A DNA stretch of 64,000 bases from Polytrichum commune. Taxonomy: Eukaryota; Streptophyta; Polytrichopsida; Polytrichales; Polytrichaceae. Where the stretch lies: positions 30,987,501-31,051,500 of the forward strand of contig OX485805.1 in the NCBI GenBank assembly GCA_950295325.1, in the 5' to 3' direction. Positions 35,888 through 48,523 of the stretch are shown here, in pieces (position 1 is the first letter of the stretch; each line of letters begins with the position of its first letter). The position numbers were made by a program, and so were the translations under genes. Below the pieces are notes generated by a model. It worked only from the letters and a program-made list of their open reading frames with translations, made no database searches and was not told the origin of the DNA.

Positions 35888-36720
35888 GTCTTCAACTTCA
35901 AGCGGTATTCATTTCCGATCGATTACCATGGTGGCCGATCCTCCCTGCTCATCACGCTTTTAGGTTTTCGGAGCCCGAATTTTTTTTCCATCATGTCATT
36001 TCTCCCAAACTTTTGCCTGACCCGTTTTTCGTTGCAAAACGTTTTTTTCTTTTTTTTCGGTCAACACCGAATCGGATGGGCCAACTGACCAAGTAATAAG
36101 TTAGGTAAATATCCTCGAGAGGTTGCTTCGTAACATGGGCTCGCTTTCTTTTATTAATTACCACTCCTTACAAAATCACACGGCTCTTTGAGCGGCGCCC
36201 TTCACCTAACTTGCCTAGCCTAAAGTAGAGTAACAAACTTGCATTACAAAGATTTGTGGGCCGGGAGTCGCCTTTTGCGCTGACCAGATCTTATCAGTAT
36301 TTTCCCACAAGCCTCGAGGCATGCATGCCTCGAGGCCCGTTCCCATTGCCAAGTGGCTCGGGACCCGAATCCATAGCTGGCTCGGCAAGCAAGAAAGAGA
36401 GAGAGAGAGAGAGTCGCCCTTTGGCATGAAATGGCTTGAGAGTTTGATTCTAAAGTAAAGTGCGAGAAGGCAAAGAACACTTTTGGGACTCGAGGTACGT
36501 TGGTGGCAAGGTGGGGTCAAAACAGCTACACTATCTAGTATGATACACTTAGTGCCACTTAGTACACAATTTGGGTTTACGCACCACTATATCTTTTTTT
36601 ATTATTGATGTAAATTTTCTTCCCCAAGTAGAGTTGTTGATGTTCTATGATGTCCAAACTATCAATTTCACAGTTGTTGGTTAACAAAAATCGAAAGTAC
36701 GGTAATTCAAGTGAAGAGTT
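35888..36720. other. Intergenic DNA with part-duplicate of 35100-35290
   Basis: 35930-36160 resembles 35100-35290 (shared GGAGCCCGAA, TGACCCGTTTT, TCAACACC.AATCGGATGGGCCAAC, CCTCGAGAGG.TGCT and ATGGGCT.GCTT.CTTTTATTA), a further local duplication of roughly 850-bp period. A GA microsatellite is at 36394-36411. No gene seen. Confidence 0.5.
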
Positions 36721-36769
36721 TTACTGCCGCGTTTGGTCAAGTATTGAGGAACTGAAGATGTGAGATGTA

Positions 36770-37170
36770 CAGTAAATAGATATACCATTGCGTGATTTCG
36801 AATAGTAAGTGACACTAAATATGATATGTGGTGTAATTCCCTATAATGATTTATCGGGGTATAGTGGTTGGATTTCGTTTCCCAACACCTACCATTAGGG
36901 GTGTAGTAACATTTCTTTGTCCCTATGGGTTTGTTGCTTATTCCCAACTGAATCAGTTTCAGTAGCCTAATTTGAGGTCAACTTAGTTCCCAAAAAATAA
37001 TAATCCATGGACTCTACATAGCATTCGATGTTTTTACCCTCCCTAATAGTAGGTGTTGTGAACATGTATTCCCAGTGGTCTCTATGGGATAATGGCTACA
37101 GTGGTGATTATCCCAATTAGTATGTGATACTATTTAGAGTTACATAGTGCTATAACTATTTAATGAGAAT
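36770..37170. repeat. Decayed MITE of the AATAGTAxGTGACACTAA family
   Basis: Left block ATACCATTGCGTGATTTCGAATAGTAAGTGACACT and right inverse block GTGATACTATTTAGAGTTACATAGTGCTATAACTATT match the terminal repeats of the element at 38747-39553. The inside is non-coding and the boundaries are soft. Confidence 0.5.
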
Positions 37171-37964
37171 GTAAATTGAACCCCATATATACAATATACA
37201 TATATATATATATGGGATTCAATTTCATAGTGACCCCATGCACATCATTTAGGTTTCCAAGGAAGAGCCCACTTCTTGGGCAGGGGGTTGTTTGTCGAAG
37301 ACTTGGGAAGAGTTGAGCTCGTACACTAGTATGTGCAATAGGTTGGCCCATGCTATTTTATTGACATTTCAAACTATTTAGAATATTTATTATTATAGTA
37401 ACAAAAGATATGAATTACTTAAACTGCGGTTTCTATGCCTATGAATCAACAAAGCTATAAGTTTTGATGATCCACTTTTGACTGAAGTCAATTTGCATGG
37501 GTAAAAGAGGCAACCTATTTATGAAGGCACTTTATATGATATGCACATATTAGTGCATATCATTGTAGGTGTGTCATGGGTGATAGCATTTTATACCAGT
37601 AACCTCATGTTTGCTTTTGGGTAATAAGCCTCAAGCTCCACTACCCTAGGTAAGAGAATAATGTGGCCCAAAGCATGTTGTGATTTTCAAAACCAACGGC
37701 CTAAGTCTTGGTGCCACAGCAGGGTCCCTGGCATGGAACATGTCGTCTCTTCTATTTAGAAAGGGTCTTGGAGCATGAGGATTGGCAAACTTGAAGAAAT
37801 CCCCTTGAAGAAGATATACCGTATTTCTCTTACACTTCCCTAGCATCTAATTGTTGTGCTTTCCCACCTAGTTTGGGATTGTTGCCTTCCACTCTCAAGT
37901 ATCTAACAAGGTTCATAATGACTAAGATAGGCATGAATAATTTGGAATACTTGTCTTTGTCATA
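37171..37964. repeat. AT-rich DNA with block R4, no gene seen
   Basis: 37325-37520 resembles 12925-13140 (see there). A TA microsatellite lies at 37190-37212. No coding frame recognised. Confidence 0.4.
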
Positions 37965-38310
37965 CACCCATATCTTGAATGGTAAAGTGGTTAGGTGTGG
38001 CTCCAAGAATAGATACCAAAAAAACATGTGTTAAAAAAGAGATTAGAATACGTGCTCAAAATATGACAACCCTTCTAATCTCAATAGTCAACATAACCAG
38101 GGGAGACTTGTGTGACCATTCAATGAGCAAGTAGAAATCTTCACTTCGATAATGAATAAGATACTCATATGATCTCCAAAAATGCTGGGAAAACTGGCCA
38201 CAACCTCAATTCACATTTGCTAACCATCTTGTACTACTAATCACATGTTTCATATCCTAAGAAAAGTGGATTACTTAAAAAAGACAACCATTGAAGACCC
38301 ATATGTATTG
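37965..38310 (+). repeat. Dispersed repeat R2, copy B (empty SINE site)
   Basis: Matches 11635-12540 without either insertion: AATAAGATACTCATATGATCTCC reads through where copy C has the 334-bp element, and ATGTTTCATATCCTAAGAAAAG reads through where copy C has the SINE. Confidence 0.65.
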
Positions 38311-38525
38311 ACCTAATTAAAAACCATTTTTCTAGTCATTACATGCAACTATCCACATGTCGGTACAAGTGTACTTGGGAGTGACGCTTCCACCATATGG
38401 TTCACAAAGTTAAATGAACCGACAAAATCATACATAGAAGTACTTGTTTGTTTCTCCACTTCTAGTACTACTACGGCCACCCTCATGTACTATATATTAT
38501 TAAAAACCATCTCACACTAAGACCC

Positions 38526-38725
38526 CCTCAATGTCCGGGGAGGATTTTGGGCATAACCATTCCATATCAAAGTTACACAACCAGATACATGTTGACATCT
38601 TTCCGGTATGTTCTATAAATTCCTCTAAAATGATGGGTAATTTTCCTGAAGTCTTGAACTTCAACTGGTTATTTCTCAAACTAAACCGGTTCATCTGTAA
38701 CTAGGCAACCAATTCTCCATGTTCA
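38526..38725 (-). repeat. Dispersed repeat R1, inverted near-complete copy
   Basis: Reverse complement of R1: TGTCCGGGGAGGATTTTGGG at one end, then ACATGTTGACATCTTTCCGG, CTCTAAAATGATGGGTAATT, TTGAACTTCAACTGGTTATT and CAACCAATTCTCC. This copy gives the best view of the element from end to end. Confidence 0.75.
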
Positions 38726-38746
38726 TTGGACCCCTTGCATATCTAC

Positions 38747-39553
38747 TATGCTGATTATCTCAATTAGTGTATGTTACTATTTGAAGTTACGCAACGCAAT
38801 AATGCCTTATGTACGAGTTCATTTTTTTAGGGCCGCTTCACACTATGGCTGAAGGTCAAGAGGTCGTCGATTTCAAGAAACCAAGAATTCGGCCTCTCAA
38901 CCCTTCACACTAGAAGCCAAAGTCCAAAGGCCATCGCTCTCCAAAATGCCTACATGGCTATACTTTTTGACCAAGGTGACGGACTCTCGAAGGAAGTTTG
39001 GGTTGGGACAGGAATGGAAACCCAAACTATTGTCAAGAGGCCGTTGATTTATTTTTTCTTAAAAGAATAAAAAACTGACAAGATCTTGGCCGTTAGATTG
39101 AAGGGGTTGTTTTGGACAGGGAATAAAGTGGGACGCTCCTTCTTCCTTAGGTATGGGATTGGACTCTAGGCTTGGCCTTTGGAGGCTTCACACGTTGGCC
39201 GTCCAAGTCAAGAGGCCCTGGGAGTTCATGGCCAAAGGTCTGGACTTTGGGTTTAGCCTTTGGAAGCTTCACACTATGCCCGCCTGAAGGCCCCAATTCC
39301 TATACTGTATTGGCTATGTATTTTCAGCCCAATTCTTTGCACTCTCAACAAAGTTTGGCCATTCAATCCCACGGCCTCTCGACTTGAACGGCCATAGTGT
39401 GAAGCGACCCTCAGTAACGAAAGTATAATAGGTTGTTTGGACATCATAGAACATGTATGACTTTGCTTGGTAAAATATTGCATTCTCATTGAATAGTTAT
39501 AGCACTGCGTAACTCCGAATAGTAACACACACTAATCGAGATAATCAGTGTAC
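38747..39553. mobile_element. Foldback MITE (outer) interrupted by a Harbinger MITE
   Basis: The left arm CTGATTATCTCAATTAGTGT..TTACTATTTGAAGTTACGCAA is the inverse of the right arm TGCGTAACTCCGAATAGTAA..ACACTAATCGAGATAATCAG. Without the inserted 581-bp element the outer unit is about 226 bp. It belongs to the same family as 36770-37170. Confidence 0.7.
38830..39410. mobile_element. Harbinger/Tourist-like MITE, 581 bp, nested
   Basis: The left end reads GGGCCGCTTCACACTATGGC and the right end GGCCATAGTGTGAAGCGACCC. TTA lies before it (38827-38829) and TCA after it (39411-39413), a target duplication with one change. It is a close sister of 3743-4314, with the same interior order, including the repeated TTTGGAGGCTTCACAC subterminal motif. 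No coding. Confidence 0.85.
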
Positions 39554-39586
39554 TTAATTAAGCACCAGACTTTACAGTTGGAACTT

Positions 39587-39655
39587 GGGGATATATATAT
39601 GTGTGTATGTGTATGTATGTGTATGTATATGTATGTATATATATATATTTGTGTG
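39587..39655 (+). repeat. ATGT/AT microsatellite
   Basis: Imperfect run of TATG, GTAT and AT units. The open frame read through it on the minus strand is meaningless. Confidence 0.85.
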
Positions 39656-39886
39656 TTTTGAGTGCACCTGCAGGCAGCACTGGCCACAGCAATCATTCCG
39701 GGATGGCCCCATTTGCCATTGAACGGAAAACGTCAGTCCTCGATTAAGAGCTGCCTGGATGTACGGAGTTAGTAAAGGCACGAGCCTTATGCGGACAATA
39801 TAATTCAGTTCTTCATTGGTACACGAGTGAGTACATGGCAGGCGACAACCGACATTGTTAGTGACAGGTGTCATGATGAGATTGGA

Positions 39887-40296
39887 CTACACTAAGTAGA
39901 TTACTAGGTGGCATATGGTAGTTTATGTCGTTGTCGTAATTTTTTCTGAAGACACTTCAGATCATGAGTGATTTTACAAGGCTTACTTACTGTCACGGAT
40001 GATTGAAACTTGGGATGAGATCCATGCTAATTATTGAAACAAAGTTTGGTATATTCCGCATCTTAATAAATTTGCAGTGAAATATTGTCGTGCATGATTT
40101 GATTGAAAAATTGGATGAATGATTGCTTAATAAGTGACATTGATTGCATTCTATAATGCCGAATTTCGTTTGCAAGGAATGACGTATAATGCTAGGTTTA
40201 CATTTAGTGGTTGGTGACAACACACGGGTGGTTTACAATTAGTATTGAGGAAGACAAATAGAATTGGTGATGCTATTGAATACAATGTCTAGTGTA
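39887..40296. mobile_element. MITE of the TTTAGTGTAG family, second copy
   Basis: Same direction and layout as 8131-8502. The left end is CTACACTAAGTAGATTACTA and the right end is GAATACAATGTCTAGTGTAG. Shared internal blocks are GTCACGGATGATTGAAA, GTGAAATATTGTC, GGAATGAC and GGTTTACAATTAGTATTGAG. Confidence 0.65.
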
Positions 40297-41512
40297 GTGT
40301 GTGTAGAGAAATATGCCCAGTCACCATTTTAAGGCCCAAACCGGACCACATGGCCGGAAGAGCAAGAGGTCTTCTTCCGCTAGGGTGGCAACCTTGTTGG
40401 GATCATGAAAGCAAAGTGTCCAATAATAGCACTTCCTTCTTTTGATTCTTATTGGTGGGTCACGGGGTGTGGGTAATCAAGTGAAAAAACATGATCCTTG
40501 TATATCTTCCTACCCAACTCTAGGATATTTGGGTATTGGTGCCCTAAAGTTTCTTTTAGGTGTCGTTCCTTTGCCATGTCACTTGTTTTTTTTGCCACAT
40601 GAGATTTCCAAACCTAAATTCGAACCAAAAAAGTGTTGATGAGTCATCGAGGCCACACCATTGCCCTTCCTTTTTTGTGGTAGCCACTCGTCCTTCTCAA
40701 CCAATGAGTAGCCTGCCTTTTGAAAAACTCCTAGTCATGCGGTTTGGGCTTATGTGATCATTTAAAGGGAAAGAAAATCTTCACTTTGACCTCCTATACC
40801 TTTTTTTGCTTTCGTACTTGAATGTTGAAACTTGAAAATTGAGATGTCGATACGCCTGATTTACAAATGCTAGTCGAATGAGACAATTTATAAGCTGAAT
40901 CCAATGGCTGAATTTCTTTGTGGCATCGTTGGAAGTGCCTAAAATAGGGCCATATACCTTAGTTACAAAGCGTCTTTTAATTAGCCATTGTACAAGTTAG
41001 GTTTTGTAGGAACTAATGCTCTTTCATATCCTAGAATGAAGAGGCCTTGATTCCATAAATCCAGATCTTCCGCGGCTTCAATTCAATTGAGACGATGTCC
41101 TTATATATGAGGAAAAATCGGATAGTGCGTGTGGGGAGGATAGTGACGATTTGCAATGAGATTCGACTATTTGCTCAAATTACAAACACCATTAGATCGG
41201 GTTCATTAGTCAACACAACTAAGAGAGTCTACGTGGTCGTTTGAAGTTCGATAAGAAAAGTATTCACTTTGAGCTTCTATACCTTTTCAAACGTTGCTCC
41301 TCCAATTTTTGAAACTTGGAACAATAATCTTCATGATCTGCAATCGCTAATTGAATGAGAGAATTCACAATTGGATCCAACATCCATAACCTCATTGTAT
41401 GCGAAGTTGGAAGAGCCATGGCATGTTTTTATACCCAAAAAGGAACAAAAAAAAAGGTGGAAGGGCTACTTATGTTCTTGAAGAATGTTAAGTATGTACT
41501 TAGGACTTGTTT
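40297..41512. repeat. Intergenic DNA with two R5 copies
   Basis: 40770-40930 and 41225-41410 both resemble the R5 unit of 25430-26105 (TCTTCACTTTGA..CTCCTATACCTTTT, GAATGAGA.AATT, GGATCCAA). No gene recognised. Confidence 0.45.
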
Positions 41513-42211
41513 ATTGAAAGCCATTAGGCCATAACACTTGAGCATCCTTGAATTCTCATTGGTTGAAAGTGTCACAGGCCCCCGCTTTAGGTTTACACAA
41601 GGGCACTTCTGGACTACAACCCATAAGATTTTATGTGGATGAAAAACCTATATGGAATCCCACATCACGAGTACGAATAACGTTGGTTGGGATTGTCGAG
41701 AGAAGGTTTCATGTTAACTCTTGAAGGAGGCAAGCTTGGCGGAATGTGCAGAGGGAATTTCGGTTTACTCTGACAAAGGCTTGTGACCTCCAAAAGACTT
41801 TGGGCTATAGTCCATGAACTTTTTTGCGTTGTCATCCAAAAAGCAGGGTATCATGGTCATTTAAGAGCCATGGCCTAATGCCTGTAGTAATGGGTACGCC
41901 TTGCATCGTGCCCTTATTCCCCAAAATGTTAACCCCCCCCCCCCCCCTCACCCATGTCGAATGCATTACAAGGCATATAGAATGTGTCTAGATTTTGACG
42001 GCTGTAATTTGCTTAGATGTTCAAAATCTACGGTTGTAGATGCTTGGTGACTAGGAGGACATTCCAAGAAAACATAATGCATTGCCAACATTCGTAATGC
42101 CTTGCCCAGAAACGTAATGCACTCCGCCTTACTTGGAGTTTAATTCTAAAATACAAGGGTACTCAATTACACACAGAAATCTGGACCGGGTCTTTACGTG
42201 TAAACAGGCCC
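41513..42211. mobile_element. Possible Harbinger-like element, 699 bp
   Basis: TTA flanks both sides (41510-41512 and 42212-42214). The right end inverted reads GGGCCTGTTTACACGTAAAG, but the left end (GGACTTGTTTATTGAAAG) matches only partly, so this is tentative. It contains a C15 run (41933-41947). Non-coding. Confidence 0.35.
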
Positions 42212-42214
42212 TTA

Positions 42215-44512
42215 CTTACATGGCAGCTAAGCCTACACTTCAAGCTCTACTCAAGCTCACACACTTGAAACTTGAAGCTTCCTTAAGTTATGCTAATCAA
42301 GGTTTCGTTAATCTGCTTGCGTGTAAGTTGCTGGCTGTGTTCATCTCTCTGGGTTCCTGTAGAAGAAGAGGATTCGGATTCTTCGTTTTGGGTTGCTTCT
42401 TGCGTACGTTACAATTCTCAGCTCAGAGTAAATTTTGCGCATTTTAAAGCTACATTCCCAATTTGTGAAAACTCCACCGAGACAGACAGTGCCTACACCC
42501 ATCATCTCTTTCCCTTTTGGAAGAATTAGTGATTCACCTTAATTTACTGGAGTAATCTGCGATTAGCAAGCTTGTTAAGTTCAAGCGGATCATTAGCAAG
42601 CACCTAACCTATTCTTCCTCCAGGAGAAGTCCCTCTTAAACCCCTGCTTGGTTTGTATTGACTTAAAACTTGTTGCAAGTTTGCTCTTTTCCACCTTCAT
42701 CGATGCAAAAAGCGTTGCAGAGAGAATCCACATAGGCTGCCTGTATCTGCCAGCTAGATAATTACCTCCGAATCGCTTAACAATTGTTAACTATGATTCT
42801 GTGTTGAAGATGTTGAAGTTAGCAAACTGTACAACTAGACTCTCTGTTAGCCCTGCTTAGCCTTGTTGAGGAGTCCTTGCTTACTTAATTTGTACTTAAT
42901 TAGCAAGCACACCGCTAAGTTACTTCACCTTTGTGATGCATGTCGTTGATTCTTCTTCTTCTACTTCCCTGTTGAATGAGTAGGCTGGAAATCTCTTCTG
43001 AGTCCGGTGGCGCTCGATGTTAATGAAGAAAGAATGTTTCCTTTCCTTTTGCGGGGATTAGAAATTGACATTCTATCTATCAATGACTAAGTTTGCCCTG
43101 ATTTGCTTGCTTGCTTGTTGCCTCGTCTTCTGTGAGTGTGGCATGCAGCCATGGGCCCACACAGACGTATCACAAATCTCTTTCTCACAAACCACAATCT
43201 TCCGCAAAGATTAAGCGACGATCATCCGACGGGTGATGTAACTCTCTCATGTTTCCAAGCTTCGGTACCTGACCCACTTACCCCTTTTCTGTGGCCACGC
43301 GTTCAGCCACTCCTGCAATTGCCTCATGCAGTTGCTGTTGCTGCTGCTCACTAGGAGTAACTCGGTTGGTGCTGTAATGGGCGGTTGGCTACCCTTCCTT
43401 CCTTCCCCCAGGATCATTGTGAGAAGGGAGCGCTTGAGTGATTCAAGCGAGCGAGCGAGCGAGTGAGTGTGTGTTTTCATCACCATTTCATCATTTGGAG
43501 TGTGAGGGTTGAATTTCATTTCGGTGTCGAATCTAAATGTCAACAGCTATGGTAGCTGGGAGTAGTGGCCTGTCCGCACACGCATGCTGGGTTGCAGGTG
43601 TTGGCGTCGAGGTTATAGGTTTCTTGACAAAAATTCATTCTTCCGAATCAGGGATTGCTAATAAATTAATCGGCGATGATTGAAGAAATGATGAGTGAGT
43701 GAATTGCCTTTTTCCTCCTCAGATTTGGAAGAATAATGGCCATGCCTGACATCTCTAAGTTACCGATGTCATCGGGTTAGCTTGTGAAGATAGAGTACTA
43801 GTACTGCGAGAAGGGAGGGATTGCTGTCAGGGTCGAGGATTTGGGTTTTTACAGCAATCACGACGGTTACTCATCATCATGTATTATCGTCTGGAGTTGT
43901 GCACTCGAATCTACAGAGAAGGTCTTAATCAGATTGGTGGGGTCAATGGAGCTTCATACCTACGCAACCTTGAGGAGGGCAAGGTAGCAACAGAGATTGT
44001 TGTCCTTTTTGGGATTGTCGGTTGGCTATTGTGGAGTTGGCAGAAACTGGAATTATCGGCAAAATACTGCTGGATTAGCAGCTCAACCGACTAGACGTCG
44101 GTGGCTTGGTTTTTAAAGATTTTCTCAAAGATTTCACGGTAGATTATATTGTCCCTGGAGATTGCAGAATATGACCCGAGGACTTGAAGCAGATTGGAGG
44201 AACTTCTTCTTCTCCTTCTCCGACAAATTTCAATTTCCCGAAGTAGGGCGAGCGATATTCCTCATTTCGAAAGCAGGAAAATTTTGTAAACTAAAGCTAA
44301 ATCTAGAAGAAACGTCCGTGAATTTCAAGGATTTTCCTTTGTTGTTCGAATGTGATTCGCTGTTAAGAGTGGATGATGACACACAAAATAGGGGATGCCA
44401 GGATTTGTACAGCCTCAGCAATACCCATGGATTGCAGGGACTTTCAAGTGGGTAGAATCACCGGACAGAGGTGTCGGCAAGGATTAAGGATTGGAAGGAT
44501 TTAAAGTTGACA
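42215..44512. other. GT92 upstream region
   Basis: No protein-like frame. Short CTT and GAGC runs (about 42951-42965, 43446-43462) and pyrimidine-rich tracts suggest promoter and 5'UTR DNA for the GT92 gene, possibly with a 5'UTR intron, but I cannot place a transcription start. Confidence 0.35.
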
Positions 44513-47500
44513 ATGATGGAGAATTGGAGCAGTAGGTTGCCCATGAGACGGCATGCGGAGAAATTTCGACGCCGTTTTGGTCTCCGGAGGCTGTGCTATG
44601 GCTTCATGCTTTTGGTTACCGTTGCAATCTTTACCCTTTGGAGCTCGCAGGCCTTTGAAGGTGAGAAAAATCCACCCTTCCTTCCTTCTTTCCTTATCTG
44701 CAAAACCTACCAAGCATTTTAGAAAACATCATTTCTTTAGTAGAATTTCATTCTCTTCATCACTAGAATCTATGCTGAATGAGCGGCGCCATGCCGGAAT
44801 TCGTGGACTTTTGGATGTGGATTCGCTAATTTTGGCGTTAAATACTAAATTCACACTGGACACACCTAAATTTGGTAAATGAGAGGATATGGAAGATGTC
44901 ATTACTTTCAAAGGCTTTGTTGAGGAGTTTGAAGCTCCAATTCTTAACTTAATGAATTTTAGGAGTGGGAAGTCCGAAGCAATCTGCAATTTCTTGTATC
45001 TCTCAATTCTGATATTACCTGGTTGAGATTTCCATGATCTCCATGGTCCGCATCATGATGATGTAACTTTGAAGCCTCCACAATTTAAAAAAAAAATTCT
45101 GATTGAAATCAAATATTCCAGAGGTGTTGCGTTGTGCTACGATGAGAATCTCATCGTGGATTCTTCGCGGATATGATTATGAAAGTCCTGGATTTCAGGA
45201 ACCCCTCAAGTCTATTGATCGTTATCTAAGGGGTATTTGTATGAGTCCACAAGTCTTCGGACGTCTGATCGAAACTCCAGATGTGTGTGCCACTAGACGG
45301 ATTGCGTTGTGCATCTACACCAAAAAGCTCATCATGGAACCTTGGCACATATTCTTGAGTTCTGCAATCCTTCAAGTCAATCGACCGTAATCTGAGGGAA
45401 CCCAGTTGTGCGAGTCCGGATACCTTGAGTTGAAAGTTGAGTACTACCTATATTGTTAAGAAGAATAATGTGATGATTCGGTGTTGCAGTCGCCCCGATG
45501 TACCGGCCAATGCTGAGCTTACCCGCCAGCATGATCCCCTACTTACAGCTGGACAGTCAAACCGGCGAAGACGCATTTCCAGGCGACATGTACATCGAGG
45601 ATGTGATCAAACTGGGATCAGAGGTGATGTTCCTGGTACGAATCCCCACAGGCTTCCCAGTACCCCAAAAGGAGATTCTCGAGTGCAGATTCGGAGGCAC
45701 AACGCACTTCGCCTACCGAAACGTCTCAATCCTAAACTTCAACAACAATATCAACCGAGCGTCAATTGTGTGCAACGCCCCACCGGAGGAATTAGTGTGG
45801 GATGTGCACTTGGCATCGATCGAGGTGGACAGAGATCGGGAGATTGTTCGAGGCAGAGTGCACCCAAGGTACAAAACCCCTCTGCAATGGAACTCCACCA
45901 AAATCGTGTACGAAGTTTTCCCCACGGAGATGGATGTGGTGGTTTTCGCACATGGGATCAACCATACAAAAGGAATCGAGCTTCCCGAGCCTGCGAGGTT
46001 GAAACCCTTCCGATGTGTGTATGGTGGTGGAATTTATGAAACTGCCATCACCACACATGCTCAAGAGATTTTTCGGTGTGCACATCCGCCAAAGTACATG
46101 CGCCCATTGCTTGCCGGGAAGAAGATGACTCTTAGGCACGAAGGAATCCTACTGGAGTCTTTGGGGTATTACATCAACAACCCCCGAATATTGGAAGAAT
46201 CCTATTCAGATTCGGGTGATTCGAAAAAGAAAAAGTACCAGATATGCTCCTGCACTATGATTTACAACGGCGCGAAGTTCTTGAAGGAATGGGTGTACTA
46301 CCATAGCCATCTGGGAGTGGAGAAATTCTTCCTCTACGACAACAACAGCGAGGATGGGTTAGATGAGATTCTCCAAACCCTGGAGAAATTCAATGTCACC
46401 CAGGAGCCATGGCCGTGGGTGAAAACTCAGGAAGCTGGATTCTCACATTGCGCGTTGCGATCCCTTCGTGAATGCAAGTGGATGCTGTACACCGACATCG
46501 ATGAGTTCTTGTTCCCAAATGAAAAACTCCTCCCCCAAACAATTTCCTCCAAAGATGATACCTCTCAGAACCTCGTTCCTGCCGCCGATAATGCTTCCGC
46601 CCCGGCTATGGCGAGCTTAACAAGCTCCGAACAACTGGATGGTTACAAGAATCATTCAGGGATGTCAATCATTGCTTCGGTGATTCAAAAGGCGGTCACA
46701 CTGCCCGCAGAGCCACCCGAGGTTGACACCCAGGTTGTAGGGCAGATCAATTTCCTTTGTCGTAGTTTTGGCCCAACAAACCTGACAGCCTCACCCCCAC
46801 AGGTCAACTCTTCTGATGCATTTTATAGGGTTTTGAACCGAGTTTTGGTTTTGGTTGTTGTTGCTTTAACTTATCTCAGCCTTTGTTAAGATCGAACAAC
46901 TTGGTGAATGTTGGGTTAAGTCTGAAAGGCATAACATTTTTAAGTAGCCTATCATTTGGGTTCGCTTAAGAATGCTTTGGGATGCAAAACTTGAGTCTGA
47001 GTCCACTTTCGAAGAAACGTGATTCTGCCTCTGCTCCTAGGTTTCCTATACTGTAGAGTCAACCGTAAAGTTTCCCTAAAAGTGGGGACCGAATCCCCAA
47101 ATATGAAGGATTCTCCCATATTTGCCACTTCCAACACCTGTGTCAGTGACCTAAAAAACAAACTAGGGAGGAAACTGAGTCGTATTGCACTGTCGAGTTA
47201 ACCATAAAGGAAAGGGATGAATTGGGAAGTATGTGTCACAGCATTCTTTAAGTTAACCATAAAGTAAAGGGATGAATTGGGAAGTATGTGTTATAGCACT
47301 CTTTAAGTGGTGTACTAGTGAGTGTTCACCCGAGATAAGCATCTTGGAGAGAGTACACTCGGTGAGATTCGTTTTGGCAAGTTCTTTAAGTTGAATCTTG
47401 GTAGATGGGAGAAGGCTTTGTCCAAAGATATGCAGCAATTGACAATGCTTGGCATTCGTGCATGCATTCAAGGACCTCAATTCTTGGATTTAGTCTTGAA

Positions 47501-48455
47501 GCGAGAACAGAATGAAAACATCCCCGCACATGCTTAAGAATGCTATAATGGAGAAGTAGCCTGTTGAGGTTGCAGTTTTAGGTCCAGTGCTAAGGAAATG
47601 TTACCAACAGAGCATCACGCAAAGGTAAACTTGTTGAATGCGCAAAGTGTATGTGTCGTAGCATTCTTAAGTGGTCATGTAGTGAATGTTCACCCTAGAT
47701 AATCATCTTGGAGAGTATACACTCGGTGACATTCGTTGTGGAAACTTCTTCAAGTTGAATCTTGGTAGATAGGCGAAGGCTTTGTCCGAAGATCGGTAAC
47801 AATAGGGGTGTCCACTAATGAGAGCTTGCCATTTGACAATGCTTGGCATTCATCCATGTACTCATGTGGAGGCCACACATGTTCAAAAACGCCGGTTTCG
47901 AAACGGAGTTCCGTGCGCCTAGAAGCTAGAATAGAAAGAGCACATCCTTCCACATGCTTAAGAATGCTATGGTGGAGAAGAAGTCTGTTGAGGTTGCAAT
48001 TTTAAGTCCCAGTGCTAACGAAATGTTACCAACAGGGCGTCACGCAAGGCTACACTTGTCGAATGCGCAAAGTGGAGCGGCACAAAGCACTCGTGATGCT
48101 AGACGCCATAGCTGAATCAATGCAAAACATCGTCCACCATTTCACTTTGCGGCCCGAGTTTCGGACCAACATGGTCCGCCCCACCATAGCCGTTGTGAAC
48201 CATTACAAGTACCAGGCTTGGGACGAGTTCAAGGCGAAATTCTACCGAAGGGCGGCAACCTACGTCGCCGATTGGACCGAGGATCGCAACCACGCATCTA
48301 AGGACCGTGTGCCGCACCTGGGGATGAAACCCATCAAGCCGGCGGATTGGGAGGGTCGATATTGCGAAGTGCACGATTACGGTCTCCGAGATTACACCCG
48401 GCAGGTCTTCGGAACTTTGCATAATCACACGCTGCAACTTGCTTGGGAAATGTAA
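44513..48455 (+). CDS. Glycosyltransferase family 92 protein (type II membrane)
   Basis: Exons 44513-44660, 45490-46802 and 48036-48455 (donors GAAG|GTGAGA and CACAG|GTCAAC; acceptors TTGCAG|TCGCC and AACAG|GGCGTC) keep frame and give 626 residues. The N-terminus is basic, then has one signal-anchor helix (YGFMLLVTVAIFTLW), as in Golgi enzymes. Residues from CSCTMIYNGAKFLKEWVYYH through GVEKFFLYDNNSEDG, TQEAGFSHCALRSLRECKW and the metal-site motif YTDIDEFLF to FGPTNL, GYTCRM and VHHF are the DUF23/GT92 catalytic domain. It resembles the RCOM_0530710/At1g27200 type and probably adds a sugar to a cell-wall glycan; donor and acceptor are unknown. Both introns and the 3' end carry partial duplications of local sequence. 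Confidence 0.88.
45115..45435 (+). repeat. Two tandem units in GT92 intron 1
   Basis: Unit 1 (about 45121-45270) and unit 2 (about 45297-45430) share GTTGCGTTGTGC.TC.AC, a CTCATC.TGGA block, TTC..GA.TTC.GCAATCC/CAGGAACCCCTCAAGTC, ATTGATCG..ATCT.AGGG and GTG.GAGTCC. Diverged. Confidence 0.6.
47225..48076 (+). repeat. Tandem duplication of the GT92 intron 2/exon 3 junction
   Basis: Unit 1 (about 47290-47640) and unit 2 (about 47665-48076) share GAGTGTTCACCC.AGATAA.CATCTTGGAGAG, ACACTCGGTGA.ATTCGTT, TTGAATCTTGGTAGAT, ACAATGCTTGGCATTC, CACATGCTTAAGAATGCTAT and ATGTTACCAACAG. Unit 2 carries the true acceptor and the first codons of exon 3. Unit 1 carries a mutated copy ending AGCATCACGCAAAG|GTAAAC, a decoy of 14 nt between splice-like signals. 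Confidence 0.8.
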
Positions 48456-48523
48456 AAAGGGTTTAGATCTGAGGGTGACAATTTTTCGCATGAATCTCTT
48501 CTCCTTGGTCTGATATGCATACT

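Noticed and set aside
45792-46139. Minus-strand frames across GT92 exon 2
   Set aside because: Antisense shadows of the glycosyltransferase coding sequence.
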